Of a stretch of DNA of 64,000 nucleotides, positions 16,451-26,085 are shown piece after piece. The notes beneath the pieces are model-generated. The model ran no database searches. It saw only the letters and a program-made list of their open reading frames with translations, and was not told the DNA's origin. The stretch covers positions 1 through 64,000 of the forward strand of contig CAJUHP010000005.1 in the NCBI GenBank assembly GCA_910586125.1, written 5' to 3'. Origin of the DNA: an uncultured Lachnospiraceae bacterium (GTDB lineage Bacteria; Bacillota; Clostridia; Lachnospirales; Lachnospiraceae). Numbering within the stretch: position 1 is the first letter of the stretch; the number at the start of each line of letters is the position of its first letter. A program made the position numbers and the translations under genes.

Positions 16451-17797
16451 TTAGTTCAGCCGGCCGAATCCGCTGTGGCACACCGGTCCTTCCAAATGGG
16501 ATTCCACCGTTTCGTTATTCTCCTGGATCGCCGCCATCTTCTGGAAGACCTCATCCACCTGTTCCAGATAATCCAGGATAATCTCCCGCGAATGCGCATA
16601 GGTGGTGTAGAAAGCATTGGAAGCGAGATAACCTCGTTTTAACATTTCCTGTACAAAAAATGTCTTATATACCAAGCTGTTTTCTTTTCCGATCAGGGTA
16701 AAATGCCCTAACGGCGCAATGCCGCCAACCTCAATCTCCAGCCCGTGCTTCGCTGCTTTTTCTTTCCATCCCGCCTGTACCATCCGGCCGTATTCGTCCT
16801 GTTTTTCCCAAACCCGGTACTTCTGATACAGTTCTATATTCTTCCGCGTCGCGGCAAATGCGATCCGTTCCGTATAAAAGGTGCTGCTGATAAAGGTTCC
16901 CTGTGCTGCTTCCATGATTTCCCTGCGGCCCACCACAGCGGACAGCGGATACCCGTTTGTCATTCCTTTTGCAAAAACAGCCAGATCCGGCTCCACTCCC
17001 AGTACCTTATGGCTCCCTCCTGCGCAGAGCCGGAATCCGGCTGTGATTTCATCAAAAACCAGAACGATCCCCTCTGCCCTGGTGGCTTCCCGTATGATTT
17101 CCAGGAAACCGTCCGCCGGATAGTCGTTGCGGATCGGTTCCATTATGACAGCGGCAATTTTTCCCTGGTGTTTTTTCATCAGGGCCTGGAATTCTTCGAT
17201 TTGATTATAATGAAACGGCAGATTTGTCCCTGCCAGGCCGGAGGGAACGCCAAGCGGCTCCAAACCGGCAATATGCTGATCATTCAGCGCATTTTTATTG
17301 GAAAGGTTGGCTGACAGATACCAGTCATGCCAGCCATGATACCCGCAGAACAAGAGAATCTCTTTTTGGGTGTACGCTCGGGCGATTCGGGCTGCCAATG
17401 CCATGGCTTCCCCTCCTGCCTTTGCATACCGCACCCCGCCGGCCCAGGGATGCAGCCGAAGGAGATCCTGAGCCAGATACACCTCCTCGGGCGCGTTCAG
17501 CGTACACATCCCGCCGGAAGCGATGGCTTCACTCGCCGCCGCGTCCACTTCCTCATTGGCGTATCCCAGCACATTGGCGCCGATTCCCATATAGCTGACA
17601 TCCATGTATTCGTTTCCGTCTAAGTCCCAAACCCGGCAGCCTTTGGCCTTTTGATAATACGCCGGCCACAGATCCGGCAGAAACATCTCCGGCCGTTTGC
17701 TCAAAAGTTGGGTTCCCCCCGGTATCACTTTTTTGGCTTCCTGATACAGTTTCTGTCCCTGGCCGGTCTGAAAACGGCTGTTTTTTTGTGTTTCCAT
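16451..17797 (-). CDS. Class III aminotransferase, glutamate-1-semialdehyde aminomutase-like
   Basis: The 448-residue protein has the GSA-aminotransferase layout: KVIPGGTQLLSKRPEMFLP, then CRVWDLDGNEYMDVSYMGIGANVLGY, the DEITAGFR cofactor segment, and the PLP lysine in FAKGMTNGYPLSAV. Relatives occur in nonulosonate and other surface-sugar clusters, where they transaminate keto-sugars or a side chain; the exact reaction is not established. GGAGG lies upstream of the ATG. It is the fifth gene of the cassette, between the cytidylyltransferase-like and GNAT genes. A true role in haem synthesis is unlikely given the context. Confidence 0.85.
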   Translation of the reverse strand: METQKNSRFQTGQGQKLYQEAKKVIPGGTQLLSKRPEMFLPDLWPAYYQKAKGCRVWDLDGNEYMDVSYMGIGANVLGYANEEVDAAASEAIASGGMCTLNAPEEVYLAQDLLRLHPWAGGVRYAKAGGEAMALAARIARAYTQKEILLFCGYHGWHDWYLSANLSNKNALNDQHIAGLEPLGVPSGLAGTNLPFHYNQIEEFQALMKKHQGKIAAVIMEPIRNDYPADGFLEIIREATRAEGIVLVFDEITAGFRLCAGGSHKVLGVEPDLAVFAKGMTNGYPLSAVVGRREIMEAAQGTFISSTFYTERIAFAATRKNIELYQKYRVWEKQDEYGRMVQAGWKEKAAKHGLEIEVGGIAPLGHFTLIGKENSLVYKTFFVQEMLKRGYLASNAFYTTYAHSREIILDYLEQVDEVFQKMAAIQENNETVESHLEGPVCHSGFGRLN

Positions 17798-17839
17798 TTC
17801 TTGTTCCTCTCCTCCTATCCTGTCTGCATGGAGGACCGG

Positions 17840-18616
17840 TTACACCGGCTCTCTGGCGACAACAATATCTTGCTGCATGGACTTTTTCAGTCCTTCGTTG
17901 CGCTGAAATTTCTGGTTGATTTGTTTGATTTCCGGATGGCCGTTCAGGTATGCCAGAATATCCTGGTAATGAAAATCCTCCCTCTGCTCTTCCCTCAAAA
18001 AATGCGCATAAATCTTCTCTGCCACCTCAAAGTCTTCCGGTTCGTCCACCGTCCACCGGTGATCTCCGAAGTATCCCACCGGTGATATGAAATCCTGAAG
18101 ATGAAACTGGTCCGGATGGTGAATCATATATTGCGTCACATGCTCCCGCTCATAGGAATGGCAGGCTTCCCGCCAGGCTTTCTCCAACGCCTCCCACCGA
18201 ATGATTTCCAGGTCCAGGCCGTCCGCAAAGGTTTCGCTCAGCATGCCACAATAATCCGTTTCGGGCTGCAGACCGTCGATGGCTTCGTCCAACAGCTCCG
18301 CGTCAAAACAGGGGCAGTCTGCTGTCAGCCGGATCACATAAGAAGGCTGCAGCAGCCGGGCTGTCTGATAAAACCGGTCTAACACATCGTCTTCCGAGCC
18401 GACCCCCACCCGGATTCCCAGGGAGGCGCACAGCCCCAGAATCGGAAGATTGTTTTTGGCGATCGACGTCACTACCATCACTTCGTCAACCCGCCTGCTT
18501 TTTTGGACCCGCTCGATCATACGAGCCAGCGCCGGTTTTCCGCACAGATCCTTCAACACTTTATTGGGCAGACGCGTGGAACCGCATCTTGCCTGTATCA
18601 TTGCGAGATATTTCAT
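17840..18616 (-). CDS. SpsF/PseF-like cytidylyltransferase
   Basis: The 258-residue protein begins MKYLAMIQARCGSTRLPNK, the nucleotidyltransferase signature of CMP-nonulosonate synthetases of the SpsF type. RLTADCPCFD follows, carrying the metal-binding Asp. It should activate the pseudaminic-type acid with CTP to give the CMP-sugar donor. GAGG lies 8 bases before the chosen ATG at 18616; a longer frame to 18694 only adds unconserved residues and would overlap the aldo/keto reductase gene. It is shorter than a full SpsF-plus-reductase fusion, with the reductase encoded by the adjacent gene. Confidence 0.85.
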   Translation of the reverse strand: MKYLAMIQARCGSTRLPNKVLKDLCGKPALARMIERVQKSRRVDEVMVVTSIAKNNLPILGLCASLGIRVGVGSEDDVLDRFYQTARLLQPSYVIRLTADCPCFDAELLDEAIDGLQPETDYCGMLSETFADGLDLEIIRWEALEKAWREACHSYEREHVTQYMIHHPDQFHLQDFISPVGYFGDHRWTVDEPEDFEVAEKIYAHFLREEQREDFHYQDILAYLNGHPEIKQINQKFQRNEGLKKSMQQDIVVAREPV

Positions 18617-18647
18617 TGTTATTTTCCTCTCCCTGCTGTGCTCTCTG

Positions 18648-19538
18648 TCATTTCCAGAGCGCCGGATTGACCAGCCGTTCTTCCACTTCTTCAAATTCCT
18701 TCTGCAGCGTTTGAATCATTTCCGGAGGAAGCTTCTCGTTCTGCAGAGACACATACTCCGCCAGTTGTTTCTGGTTATCTACGCCGAAAAGCACGAAGTC
18801 AATGCCGTCATGCGCACCCGCATAACCGACAGCCGCCTGCAGGGGAGATACCTTGTAGTCCCGGCAGATGCTTCTAAATTTCTCCAGGTATCCTTTTGCA
18901 AAGCGGACCGAATCCGGCAGTTGCTCCGGATCCATCAGCAAAAGCCCCTGCAGAAGGGAACTTCTGGCATAGATTTTCACTCCCTGTTTTTTGGCCTGTT
19001 CAAAAAAACCGCTTTGATCCAGCCGCCGGTCAAACACGTTATATGGAATTTGAATCACCCGAATCTCCTCATAGCTCAGCGCTTTTCTGGCTTCCTTCGG
19101 CGTATAAATCGAAACGCCAATCTTTTTTATCGGCCTCTCCCGGCATGCCTCATGAAAGGCCCGCACCGCGTTTTCCTGAAACAGGGATTCGGCATTGTGA
19201 AACAGGTAGGCTTCCAAGCCAGTCGTCTGCAGCCGCTCTAAGCTCTCGTCAATCTCTTGCAGGACAAGATCCTTCCAGATCGCCTTTGGCTTTTGAACTA
19301 GGGCCTGCGGCGGCAGTTTGGATACCAGCCGCATCGCCTGCGCCGGTTGCGGATGCTTTTTCCGGTAGCGGCCCAATACCATTTCGGCATTCCCGTATGC
19401 CGATGCCGTGTCAAAATGCGTGATTCCCTGTCGAAGCGCATCGGACAGTATGCTCTCTACCGCTTCTTCGGCGGGCTGGCGGCCTCCCTGTATGCCATAG
19501 TCCATTCCAAACTGTACGGTGCCTAACGCCAGTTTCAT
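18648..19538 (-). CDS. Aldo/keto reductase
   Basis: The 296-residue TIM-barrel oxidoreductase has LGTVQFGMDYGIQG at the start, HFDTASAYGNAE with the catalytic Asp/Tyr, VSKLPPQ with the catalytic Lys and YLFHNAESL with the His. NADPH-dependent reductases of this type are often found next to SpsF-like genes in spore-coat and nonulosonate clusters. Its ATG overlaps the pseC stop (ATGA), so it is translationally coupled. The substrate, probably a keto-sugar or aldehyde of the pathway, is unknown. Confidence 0.88.
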   Translation of the reverse strand: MKLALGTVQFGMDYGIQGGRQPAEEAVESILSDALRQGITHFDTASAYGNAEMVLGRYRKKHPQPAQAMRLVSKLPPQALVQKPKAIWKDLVLQEIDESLERLQTTGLEAYLFHNAESLFQENAVRAFHEACRERPIKKIGVSIYTPKEARKALSYEEIRVIQIPYNVFDRRLDQSGFFEQAKKQGVKIYARSSLLQGLLLMDPEQLPDSVRFAKGYLEKFRSICRDYKVSPLQAAVGYAGAHDGIDFVLFGVDNQKQLAEYVSLQNEKLPPEMIQTLQKEFEEVEERLVNPALWK

Positions 19539-20737
19539 CTCGTCCCCTTTCGCGTATTCTCCAAGATCTTGGTCACAGCGCGGATCACATCTTCCACATC
19601 CCCATCGCTCATTCTGGGATACAAAGGAATGCTGAGAATCTCCTGGTATATTTTCTCTGCACAGGGGCATAACCCTCTTTTATACCCCAGCTTCCGGTAA
19701 TAAGGAAACCAGTATACCGGGATATAGTGGACTTGACACTGAACATTTTCGGCGCTCATGGCATCAAAAAACTGCCGTCGGGTTATGTTCAGCGAATCCA
19801 GCCTTAACCGAAGGATATACAAATGACGACACGTATCCGATTCCGGCATCTCCTTTTGCAGAAAGAGTTCCGGCATCTTTCCAAACGCCTCCTGATAGCG
19901 CGCTGTGATCTCCTGCCGTCTCGCCTTAAATCGTTCCAGCTTTTTGAGCTGACTCAATAAAAGCGCGGCCTGAAAATCGGTCATTCGATAATTATAGCCG
20001 AGGGCTGTTTCTTCATAATACCAAGGACCTTCCGGCCTCTCTTCCATCTCCGCTTCCTCATGCGTGATCCCATGCGTATGGGCCAGCACCAGCTTTCGAT
20101 AAAGATCCTCCCGGTTTGTGGTGACAGCCCCGCCCTCCCCGGAGGTCACAGTCTTAACGGGATGAAAGGAAAAGCATGTCATGTCCGCCAGACTCCCCAC
20201 CGGTTCACCGGCATAGTTTGTTCCGATAGAATGGGCGGCGTCTTCGATAAACAGAAGATGATAGCGATCACAGATTTCCCGGATCTCCCTCACCTTTACC
20301 GCCTGTCCTGTAAAGTCTACGGCAATCACCGCTTTCGTCCGTTCCGTAATGTGAGCCCGAATGCTTTCCGGATCGATATGATAGGTCTCCGGGTCCACAT
20401 CGGCAAACACCGGACGCGCCCCGCAGTATAACACACAGTTTGCGCTGGCGGCAAAGGTCAGGGGGGTGGTGATCACCTCATCCCCCGGCCCAATTCCCGC
20501 CGCGATGCAGGCGCAGTGCAGCGCAGCGGTTCCGCTGGACATGGAAATGGCATAGCGCGCTTTGGTCAAACTGGCCAGCGCGCGTTCCAGTTCTGCCACT
20601 TTCGGACCGCAGGTGATAAAATCGCCTTGCAGAACCTCCCGAACCGCTTCGATATCTTCCTCATCAATCCATTGTTTTCCGTAGGATATTTTTTTATTTC
20701 GGACAGGGATTCCCCCGTCGATTGCCAGTTTTTCCAT
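19535..20737 (-). CDS. pseC: UDP-4-keto-sugar aminotransferase, PseC-like
   Basis: The 400-residue DegT/DnrJ/EryC1/StrS aminotransferase shows the PseC-type N-terminus (GKQWIDEEDIEAV...GDFITCGPKVAELE). It then has the TSGTAAL-like MSSGTAALHCA, EDAAHSIG and the PLP lysine in SFHPVKTVTSGEGG. The family member PseC aminates the C4 keto group of the PseB product with Glu as donor. It directly follows pseB, overlapping only if the longer start is used. The ATG at 20737 follows GGAGGG; an in-frame ATG at 20803 overlaps pseB and is less likely. Confidence 0.92.
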   Translation of the reverse strand: MEKLAIDGGIPVRNKKISYGKQWIDEEDIEAVREVLQGDFITCGPKVAELERALASLTKARYAISMSSGTAALHCACIAAGIGPGDEVITTPLTFAASANCVLYCGARPVFADVDPETYHIDPESIRAHITERTKAVIAVDFTGQAVKVREIREICDRYHLLFIEDAAHSIGTNYAGEPVGSLADMTCFSFHPVKTVTSGEGGAVTTNREDLYRKLVLAHTHGITHEEAEMEERPEGPWYYEETALGYNYRMTDFQAALLLSQLKKLERFKARRQEITARYQEAFGKMPELFLQKEMPESDTCRHLYILRLRLDSLNITRRQFFDAMSAENVQCQVHYIPVYWFPYYRKLGYKRGLCPCAEKIYQEILSIPLYPRMSDGDVEDVIRAVTKILENTRKGTR

Positions 20738-20792
20738 CGAATTCTTTTCCCTCCCTCTTCGGTTTCTGCTTTTTTGCACAAAAAAAGAGCAT

Positions 20793-21788
20793 TCAATGCT
20801 CATCCAGATCGGTCAGCAGCAGTTTTTGTATCTCTGCGACGCGTAACCACTGTGTATTGTTGCCGGAACTGTATTCAAACTCCGGCTGAACCGGCTTTCC
20901 GCCCGGTATGATATCCTGTTTTCCCCACCAATTATAATGCGGATAGATAATAAAGTGTTTCTCATACTCATAGGTATGCAGCGAATCTTCTCTTGTCACC
21001 ATGATTTCATGCAGCTTTTCCCCTTCCCGGATTCCCACTTCCGGCATCTCACATCCGGGCAGCATAGCCTGGGCCAGATCCGTAACTTTAAAGGAGGGGA
21101 TCTTGGAGATAAAGGTTTCACCGCCCCGCGCTTCCTTCAGCGCTTTGATCACCAATTCCACCCCTTGTTCCAGACTAATCCAGAAACGGGTCATGCGGTA
21201 ATCGGTAATCGGCAGCTCTTTTCCGCCTTTATCAATGATATTTTGAAAGAAGGGAATGACGCTTCCCCGGCTTCCGGCTACATTGCCGTAGCGGACGACA
21301 GCAAAACGGGTTCCCTCTGCACCGCTGTAGGAGTTGGCCGCGCAGAACAACTTGTCCGAAACCAGCTTGGTACCGCCGTACAGATTGACCGGATTGACCG
21401 CTTTGTCCGTAGACAGAGCTACGACTTTTTTTACTCCCGCGGTCAAAGACGCATTGATGACATGCATCGCGCCGTTGACGTTGGTCTTGATTGCTTCGTT
21501 GGGGTTGTACTCACAGGCCGGCACCTGCTTCAGCGCAGCCGCATGAATCACATAATCCACCCCGTTCATCGCCATGCGGAGGCGCTCCTCATCCCGCACA
21601 TCGCCGATAAAAAAGCGAAGCACATCTTCGTGCTTTCGATAGGCGTTTTCCATAAGAAACTGTTTGTATTCGTCCCGGCTGTAGATAATGATTTTTTTTG
21701 GCTGATAATGATGCAGTACATAGTCTACAAAATGATGGCCAAACGAGCCGGTTCCTCCGGTTACTAAGATAGTTTTGTTATTTAACAT
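20793..21788 (-). CDS. pseB: UDP-GlcNAc 4,6-dehydratase (inverting), PseB-like
   Basis: The 331-residue extended SDR has TGGTGSFG near the N-terminus, HAAALKQVPACEYNP, and the STDKAVNPVNLYGGTK active-site region. These are the hallmarks of PseB/FlaA1 enzymes, which dehydrate and C5-epimerise UDP-GlcNAc as the first step toward pseudaminic acid. The ATG at 21788 has GGAGAG just before it; an ATG four codons upstream is also possible. It opens the nonulosonate cassette 38 bp after the flippase gene, with no clear promoter in between, so it may be read through from the LoaP-led unit. Confidence 0.93.
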   Translation of the reverse strand: MLNNKTILVTGGTGSFGHHFVDYVLHHYQPKKIIIYSRDEYKQFLMENAYRKHEDVLRFFIGDVRDEERLRMAMNGVDYVIHAAALKQVPACEYNPNEAIKTNVNGAMHVINASLTAGVKKVVALSTDKAVNPVNLYGGTKLVSDKLFCAANSYSGAEGTRFAVVRYGNVAGSRGSVIPFFQNIIDKGGKELPITDYRMTRFWISLEQGVELVIKALKEARGGETFISKIPSFKVTDLAQAMLPGCEMPEVGIREGEKLHEIMVTREDSLHTYEYEKHFIIYPHYNWWGKQDIIPGGKPVQPEFEYSSGNNTQWLRVAEIQKLLLTDLDEH

Positions 21789-21838
21789 TTTTCTCTCCAT
21801 TCCGCGCCGTTTTATACTCCGCGCAAATTATTATTATG

Positions 21839-23266
21839 TTATTTCTTCTTGTCTTTCTCTTTTTTCAAAATTATACAAATTAAATTTTGAAATTTATCTC
21901 GAAAAAACCAGATAATGATAAGCAAAGCAATCAAGTAAGCTCCCAAAATAATATATCTGAATGCATTATTTTTATATAAGACGTTGACAAAAATGCAAAA
22001 AGCAAATGACACGAAAACAACGGCTGCGATAAATTTGTAATCATATACATGACTCATTCTCATCTTATATACGATCAGCATATGAGATAAAAGAAGCCAG
22101 GCAAAACCTGCCAATGTTGTGTAGGCTGCAGCAATATATCCATATTGGGGAATAAAAACCGCGTTCAACACATAGTTCAAAAGAGCTGCACTTACGCTGG
22201 CAATAGCCATTCCTACCGTTTTTTTTCTAATCTGTTCGATATTCACAAACATCGTATATAAAAATTGACAGATACATCCCATGGTGACAGGGGGAAGTAC
22301 ATATTTTGCCGCCAAATAAGATCTGCCGCCCAAAACAAGCAAAATTTCCGGCGCCGCCAGCATGGCTCCATAGGCAAGAACAGAAAATATCAATATATAT
22401 TTTTTAGAAACCTTCCGAATCTCCCTGTATTCCTGCCGATACAGTTTATCTCCCAGCCATGGCGAAAACGCTTCATTCATTGATGCAAGAAGTATGGTAA
22501 TAACGGCACCGCACATATAGGCTAGGCTATAGAGCGCGGTATCCTCCGCCCCGCATATCTGCCGGATCATGATTTGATCCATCGAGTTCAGCAGATGAAG
22601 CGATAACAAATGCGGAATATAGGGAATACAAATGCGGATCGCATATTTCCAGCATGACAAATCTATTTTTCCACCGCGAACAAAGAAGTAAAGGTACAGC
22701 CCTCCGCCCAGAACGACAACCGGCGTTATATAACCCAAAATCCGCCCTGTCAGTTTATCGTTCATACATAAAACCAGAAAAACCGATAATGCTGCCGTTC
22801 CCACCGAAATCAGTATGTTAATCAAAACAGTCATTTTATACCGGTAAAAAAAACGTTCTCTGCTCTGAAAAAAACGAATCCCCGGATATGCCAACAGATA
22901 GATTAACATACAATTCATGTGAAACCGGCTCATGCCTAAAAACTCAAATACCGACAAAAAGAAGACATTTAACAGGACCAACCATGCAACCGCAGACAAA
23001 AGGCCGAGCGACAAAACCGATACAATATAATTATCAAACCTGTCTTTATAGTCAAACTTTGCGCTGATCAGAGTGGACTCCAGGTTTAATGAAACAAATA
23101 CGACAAAAATCTGAAGCCAAGAACTGAAATTGTTAAAATTACCAAAATCACTCTGAGATATTAATCTTGTAAAAATCGGAGTAGTCAGAAAACCAATACT
23201 TTTCAGCAGAAAATTGGATGCCGTATACCATACGCCTGATTTTAATGCTTTTGCGTTTTCATTCAT
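21839..23266 (-). CDS. wzx: Oligosaccharide flippase (Wzx/MATE-like)
   Basis: This 475-residue protein has about 12-14 membrane helices and the MOP-superfamily start (SGVWYTASNFLLKSIGFLTTPIFTRLIS). Such proteins flip undecaprenyl-linked repeat units across the membrane. It sits between the Wzy-like gene and pseB, which fits export of a repeat unit carrying the pseudaminic-type sugar. Base composition is more AT-rich than the pse genes downstream, as usual for Wzx/Wzy. The symbol is by function, not orthology. Confidence 0.87.
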   Translation of the reverse strand: MNENAKALKSGVWYTASNFLLKSIGFLTTPIFTRLISQSDFGNFNNFSSWLQIFVVFVSLNLESTLISAKFDYKDRFDNYIVSVLSLGLLSAVAWLVLLNVFFLSVFEFLGMSRFHMNCMLIYLLAYPGIRFFQSRERFFYRYKMTVLINILISVGTAALSVFLVLCMNDKLTGRILGYITPVVVLGGGLYLYFFVRGGKIDLSCWKYAIRICIPYIPHLLSLHLLNSMDQIMIRQICGAEDTALYSLAYMCGAVITILLASMNEAFSPWLGDKLYRQEYREIRKVSKKYILIFSVLAYGAMLAAPEILLVLGGRSYLAAKYVLPPVTMGCICQFLYTMFVNIEQIRKKTVGMAIASVSAALLNYVLNAVFIPQYGYIAAAYTTLAGFAWLLLSHMLIVYKMRMSHVYDYKFIAAVVFVSFAFCIFVNVLYKNNAFRYIILGAYLIALLIIIWFFRDKFQNLICIILKKEKDKKK

Positions 23267-23468
23267 TTAACAAATACCTCAAAATGTGATCTTTCTACCC
23301 TGACAGATAAATTCTTTCTCCGCCCCATAAATACTCCTTCCATGAGCGGCTGCAACGATTCGCAACACCACCAATAATCAAAATTTTTTTATAGATAAGC
23401 ATGAAACTTTTCTCCTGTTATTTTTCTAAAACCATCTATAGACACTGAGATATCCAACCTCCATATTA

Positions 23469-24761
23469 TCAAAAAATTTCTCTGCGTTTGATTATGGTAA
23501 TCGCCTTTCTTAATTTAATAGAAAATCTGCCTATCCGCACAGCGCCTCCCAATACCAGATAAATAACAACCCAAATCAAGAAGCAAAAGAACATTACTTT
23601 ACACGCTTGCCCCACTCTATTAAAATCCAATCGGTTTATATACCATGCAAAGTATGTACCCAATGCTACAATAAAATAGCTGTGGTTTTCATGATAATCC
23701 AAATGCTTATTGCACTTGTAAATAAAAGCAAGCCAAATCAAAGTAAACAAAATAATACCAAAAAATCCAAGCATTGAATAGCTCTCGCCCCATATTGAAC
23801 CGCCCACTCCAGCGGAGCCATGAACCTGCTCCATGAGCCATGTTGAATAATACTCCGGATACTCAAGTTTAATGTTGAAGATCGAAGTCAATCCGGGTAT
23901 AAAATCAATAATTCGATAAACCACATCCCCTATTGGAAATCTCACACCAGATGTGAAAGCATAGTCATAATTCGCAATAATGACTCTCGGCTCATTGAAC
24001 TCAAATGCAGTTGACCAGACCACTGGATTTTTAAGCGTGTTGATTGCTCCTGCTATATCGCCTGCCATAATATACTTGTCAACCATTCGATACAGCAGCA
24101 GAAATGCAACGCCAAGCGCGCCGAGTATATAAATCCGCATGCTGTTTTTTCTGTTTTTCCAAAGAATTGTTCCTTTTTCACACAGGAAGATGACAATCAT
24201 GGTGGTCACAAACGCACGGGAGCCCGCAAAAAAGATTGTCATCTCTATCAGCAAGCTGGGAATCCAAACCATTTTGTCATTCTTATGAATCCCGTAGGCA
24301 AATGCCGGCCAAGCGCCATATAAACTCACTACATAGAATATATTTGTTTGTTCCCATATAACACTTTTCCCGGCGGCAAAGCTATTCAAGCCAACCGAAG
24401 CAATGTTCATAACAGCAAAAGCCACAATAATCAGAGTGTAAATGCGAAACGATATTCTTAATGTTTTATCATTGGTGTCTTCTTTCCATCCTTTTGTTTG
24501 AATGACATTTTGCTGTTTTTGAGAATGCCGCACCGCTACAGCCGCCACAAACATGATTAAAATCTGTAAATAAACTGAATAGTATAATGACGGTGAAAGC
24601 TTTGGTCTATATAAACCGGAGATACCGATCCCGGGAATGCAGTACATAGAATAAACCAAATAACATACGAAAGCCACACAGAGCAGATCCAGCCTGTGAC
24701 GAACGGAATACAACAACAATATTATAGAAAGAATAATATATATATAACTATACCCCGTCAT
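23469..24761 (-). CDS. Wzy-like repeat-unit polymerase
   Basis: This 430-residue, very hydrophobic protein has about ten to twelve membrane helices and a large loop in the second half (about residues 250-330) rich in Tyr, Trp and Glu. Wzy polymerases show little sequence conservation; the call rests on topology, AT-richness and the position beside Wzx. AAGGAG lies upstream of the ATG. About 200 bp of AT-rich non-coding DNA separates it from the flippase gene. A membrane glycosyltransferase is the alternative. Confidence 0.72.
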   Translation of the reverse strand: MTGYSYIYIILSIILLLYSVRHRLDLLCVAFVCYLVYSMYCIPGIGISGLYRPKLSPSLYYSVYLQILIMFVAAVAVRHSQKQQNVIQTKGWKEDTNDKTLRISFRIYTLIIVAFAVMNIASVGLNSFAAGKSVIWEQTNIFYVVSLYGAWPAFAYGIHKNDKMVWIPSLLIEMTIFFAGSRAFVTTMIVIFLCEKGTILWKNRKNSMRIYILGALGVAFLLLYRMVDKYIMAGDIAGAINTLKNPVVWSTAFEFNEPRVIIANYDYAFTSGVRFPIGDVVYRIIDFIPGLTSIFNIKLEYPEYYSTWLMEQVHGSAGVGGSIWGESYSMLGFFGIILFTLIWLAFIYKCNKHLDYHENHSYFIVALGTYFAWYINRLDFNRVGQACKVMFFCFLIWVVIYLVLGGAVRIGRFSIKLRKAITIIKRREIF

Positions 24762-24808
24762 AATTTTCTCTCCTTTTATACGCTGCTGTATACCGCACTA
24801 TTATTGTA

Positions 24809-26038
24809 TCACTTAAAAAAAGCATACTTTTTTTCATATTGGTTGTACAATTTTCCTCTCAACTCACTCAACAATATATGTGGTCTTTTTATCATTACGT
24901 AACCTCGCAGATCCAATTGCATATACTTCTCCGGATTGGAAACATCATCAATCACAACCTCCTTTTTAGAAAAAAAAGCTTCCGAGAGAACGGTCGTATT
25001 CAATCCAATCGTATAAAGCGACTTTGTAATGGAATCTCCCAATGCGCAGCGTTCTGGTTCTTCGATTTCTATATCGCAAAAAACCTCCTTGAGCATGGTT
25101 ATATCCGAAAATCGTGGATGAGGCCGTATTTTTGTGCGAAGTCCAAACGCTTCAAACTCTTTAAAAATTTCATAAATCTTTTCCGCTTCACTTCTGATTT
25201 CATCCGAAAAATAGTATGTAGCAAAATATCTACATTTCTCTGGTTCGATTGCCGCAGCTATCCCACTCAGCTTCCTGGGCTTGTATAAAAGCATCGGAGA
25301 CGCACATTTCAATTCATCAAACATTGTCTTGTACGATTCATCCCATACATAGTATAAAGAATATCTTTGAAAAGCAAAATTCAGTGTAGATAGATAATCT
25401 CCATGCATAAATGAAATATATTGAGCATTACACCGCTCACACAGCAAGGACTGAAGAGGCCCGGAAAACTCTCTCTCACAGCCATAAAAAACTACAGCCT
25501 CTGGTCTATAGCATTCCAAATAACGCGAGAACTGCCCCAGTTTCTGCAGGACAATCATTCTGAAATAGAATTTGAAATAATATCTTCTTTTGAGCTCTTG
25601 ATAGATCTCTTCCGCTCTCTCTGACAAAAAGGATTCTGAATAGTCAATGTGATCTATTTCTTTAACGCTCTCAAATCGGTTAACCAGTTCATCCGGTATA
25701 ACATCCGTATTGGGCAATCTCGGAACATTCTCTATCACGGCGTTTACTTTCTCAATTTGATTCCCGCTTTTCTTTGCCTTTTTAAGCTTTGTATGAACAA
25801 AGGGAAGGATTAACATGGCACCGATATTATATATGACAAGAATCCATTTTCTCTTATAGTAACAGTACTCACAAAAACATTTATACTTAAAATAACTTCT
25901 CTCAAAATCGTCTCTCGGCTCACAAAAATGCCCAAGGTATTCCATCTGCATTTTATAGGACATTCTTTCCTCTTCTACGCTATGAACAGCTCTGCTGTTA
26001 ATCCTTTTGTATAGATCCTTCAACGCAGATATTATCAT
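24809..26038 (-). CDS. Putative sialyltransferase-like capsule glycosyltransferase
   Basis: This 409-residue protein shows the features of GT-B enzymes that use CMP-sugars or polyol donors in capsule synthesis. These are a SFMHGDY segment at about 209-215, an IRPHPRF motif at 304-310 (the 'HP' motif of polysialyl- and related transferases) and a late SLYTIGLNTTVLSEAF segment. With a CMP-nonulosonate pathway nearby and no other obvious nonulosonate transferase, it is the best candidate for adding the pseudaminic-type sugar. This is an inference; the overall match to a named GT family is not clear. A hydrophobic stretch at about 65-82 may anchor it. Confidence 0.6.
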   Translation of the reverse strand: MIISALKDLYKRINSRAVHSVEEERMSYKMQMEYLGHFCEPRDDFERSYFKYKCFCEYCYYKRKWILVIYNIGAMLILPFVHTKLKKAKKSGNQIEKVNAVIENVPRLPNTDVIPDELVNRFESVKEIDHIDYSESFLSERAEEIYQELKRRYYFKFYFRMIVLQKLGQFSRYLECYRPEAVVFYGCEREFSGPLQSLLCERCNAQYISFMHGDYLSTLNFAFQRYSLYYVWDESYKTMFDELKCASPMLLYKPRKLSGIAAAIEPEKCRYFATYYFSDEIRSEAEKIYEIFKEFEAFGLRTKIRPHPRFSDITMLKEVFCDIEIEEPERCALGDSITKSLYTIGLNTTVLSEAFFSKKEVVIDDVSNPEKYMQLDLRGYVMIKRPHILLSELRGKLYNQYEKKYAFFK

Positions 26039-26085
26039 TTCGCCTCTCCAAACTTTTCATTTCTCTCGTTCTTAATTACAACACA

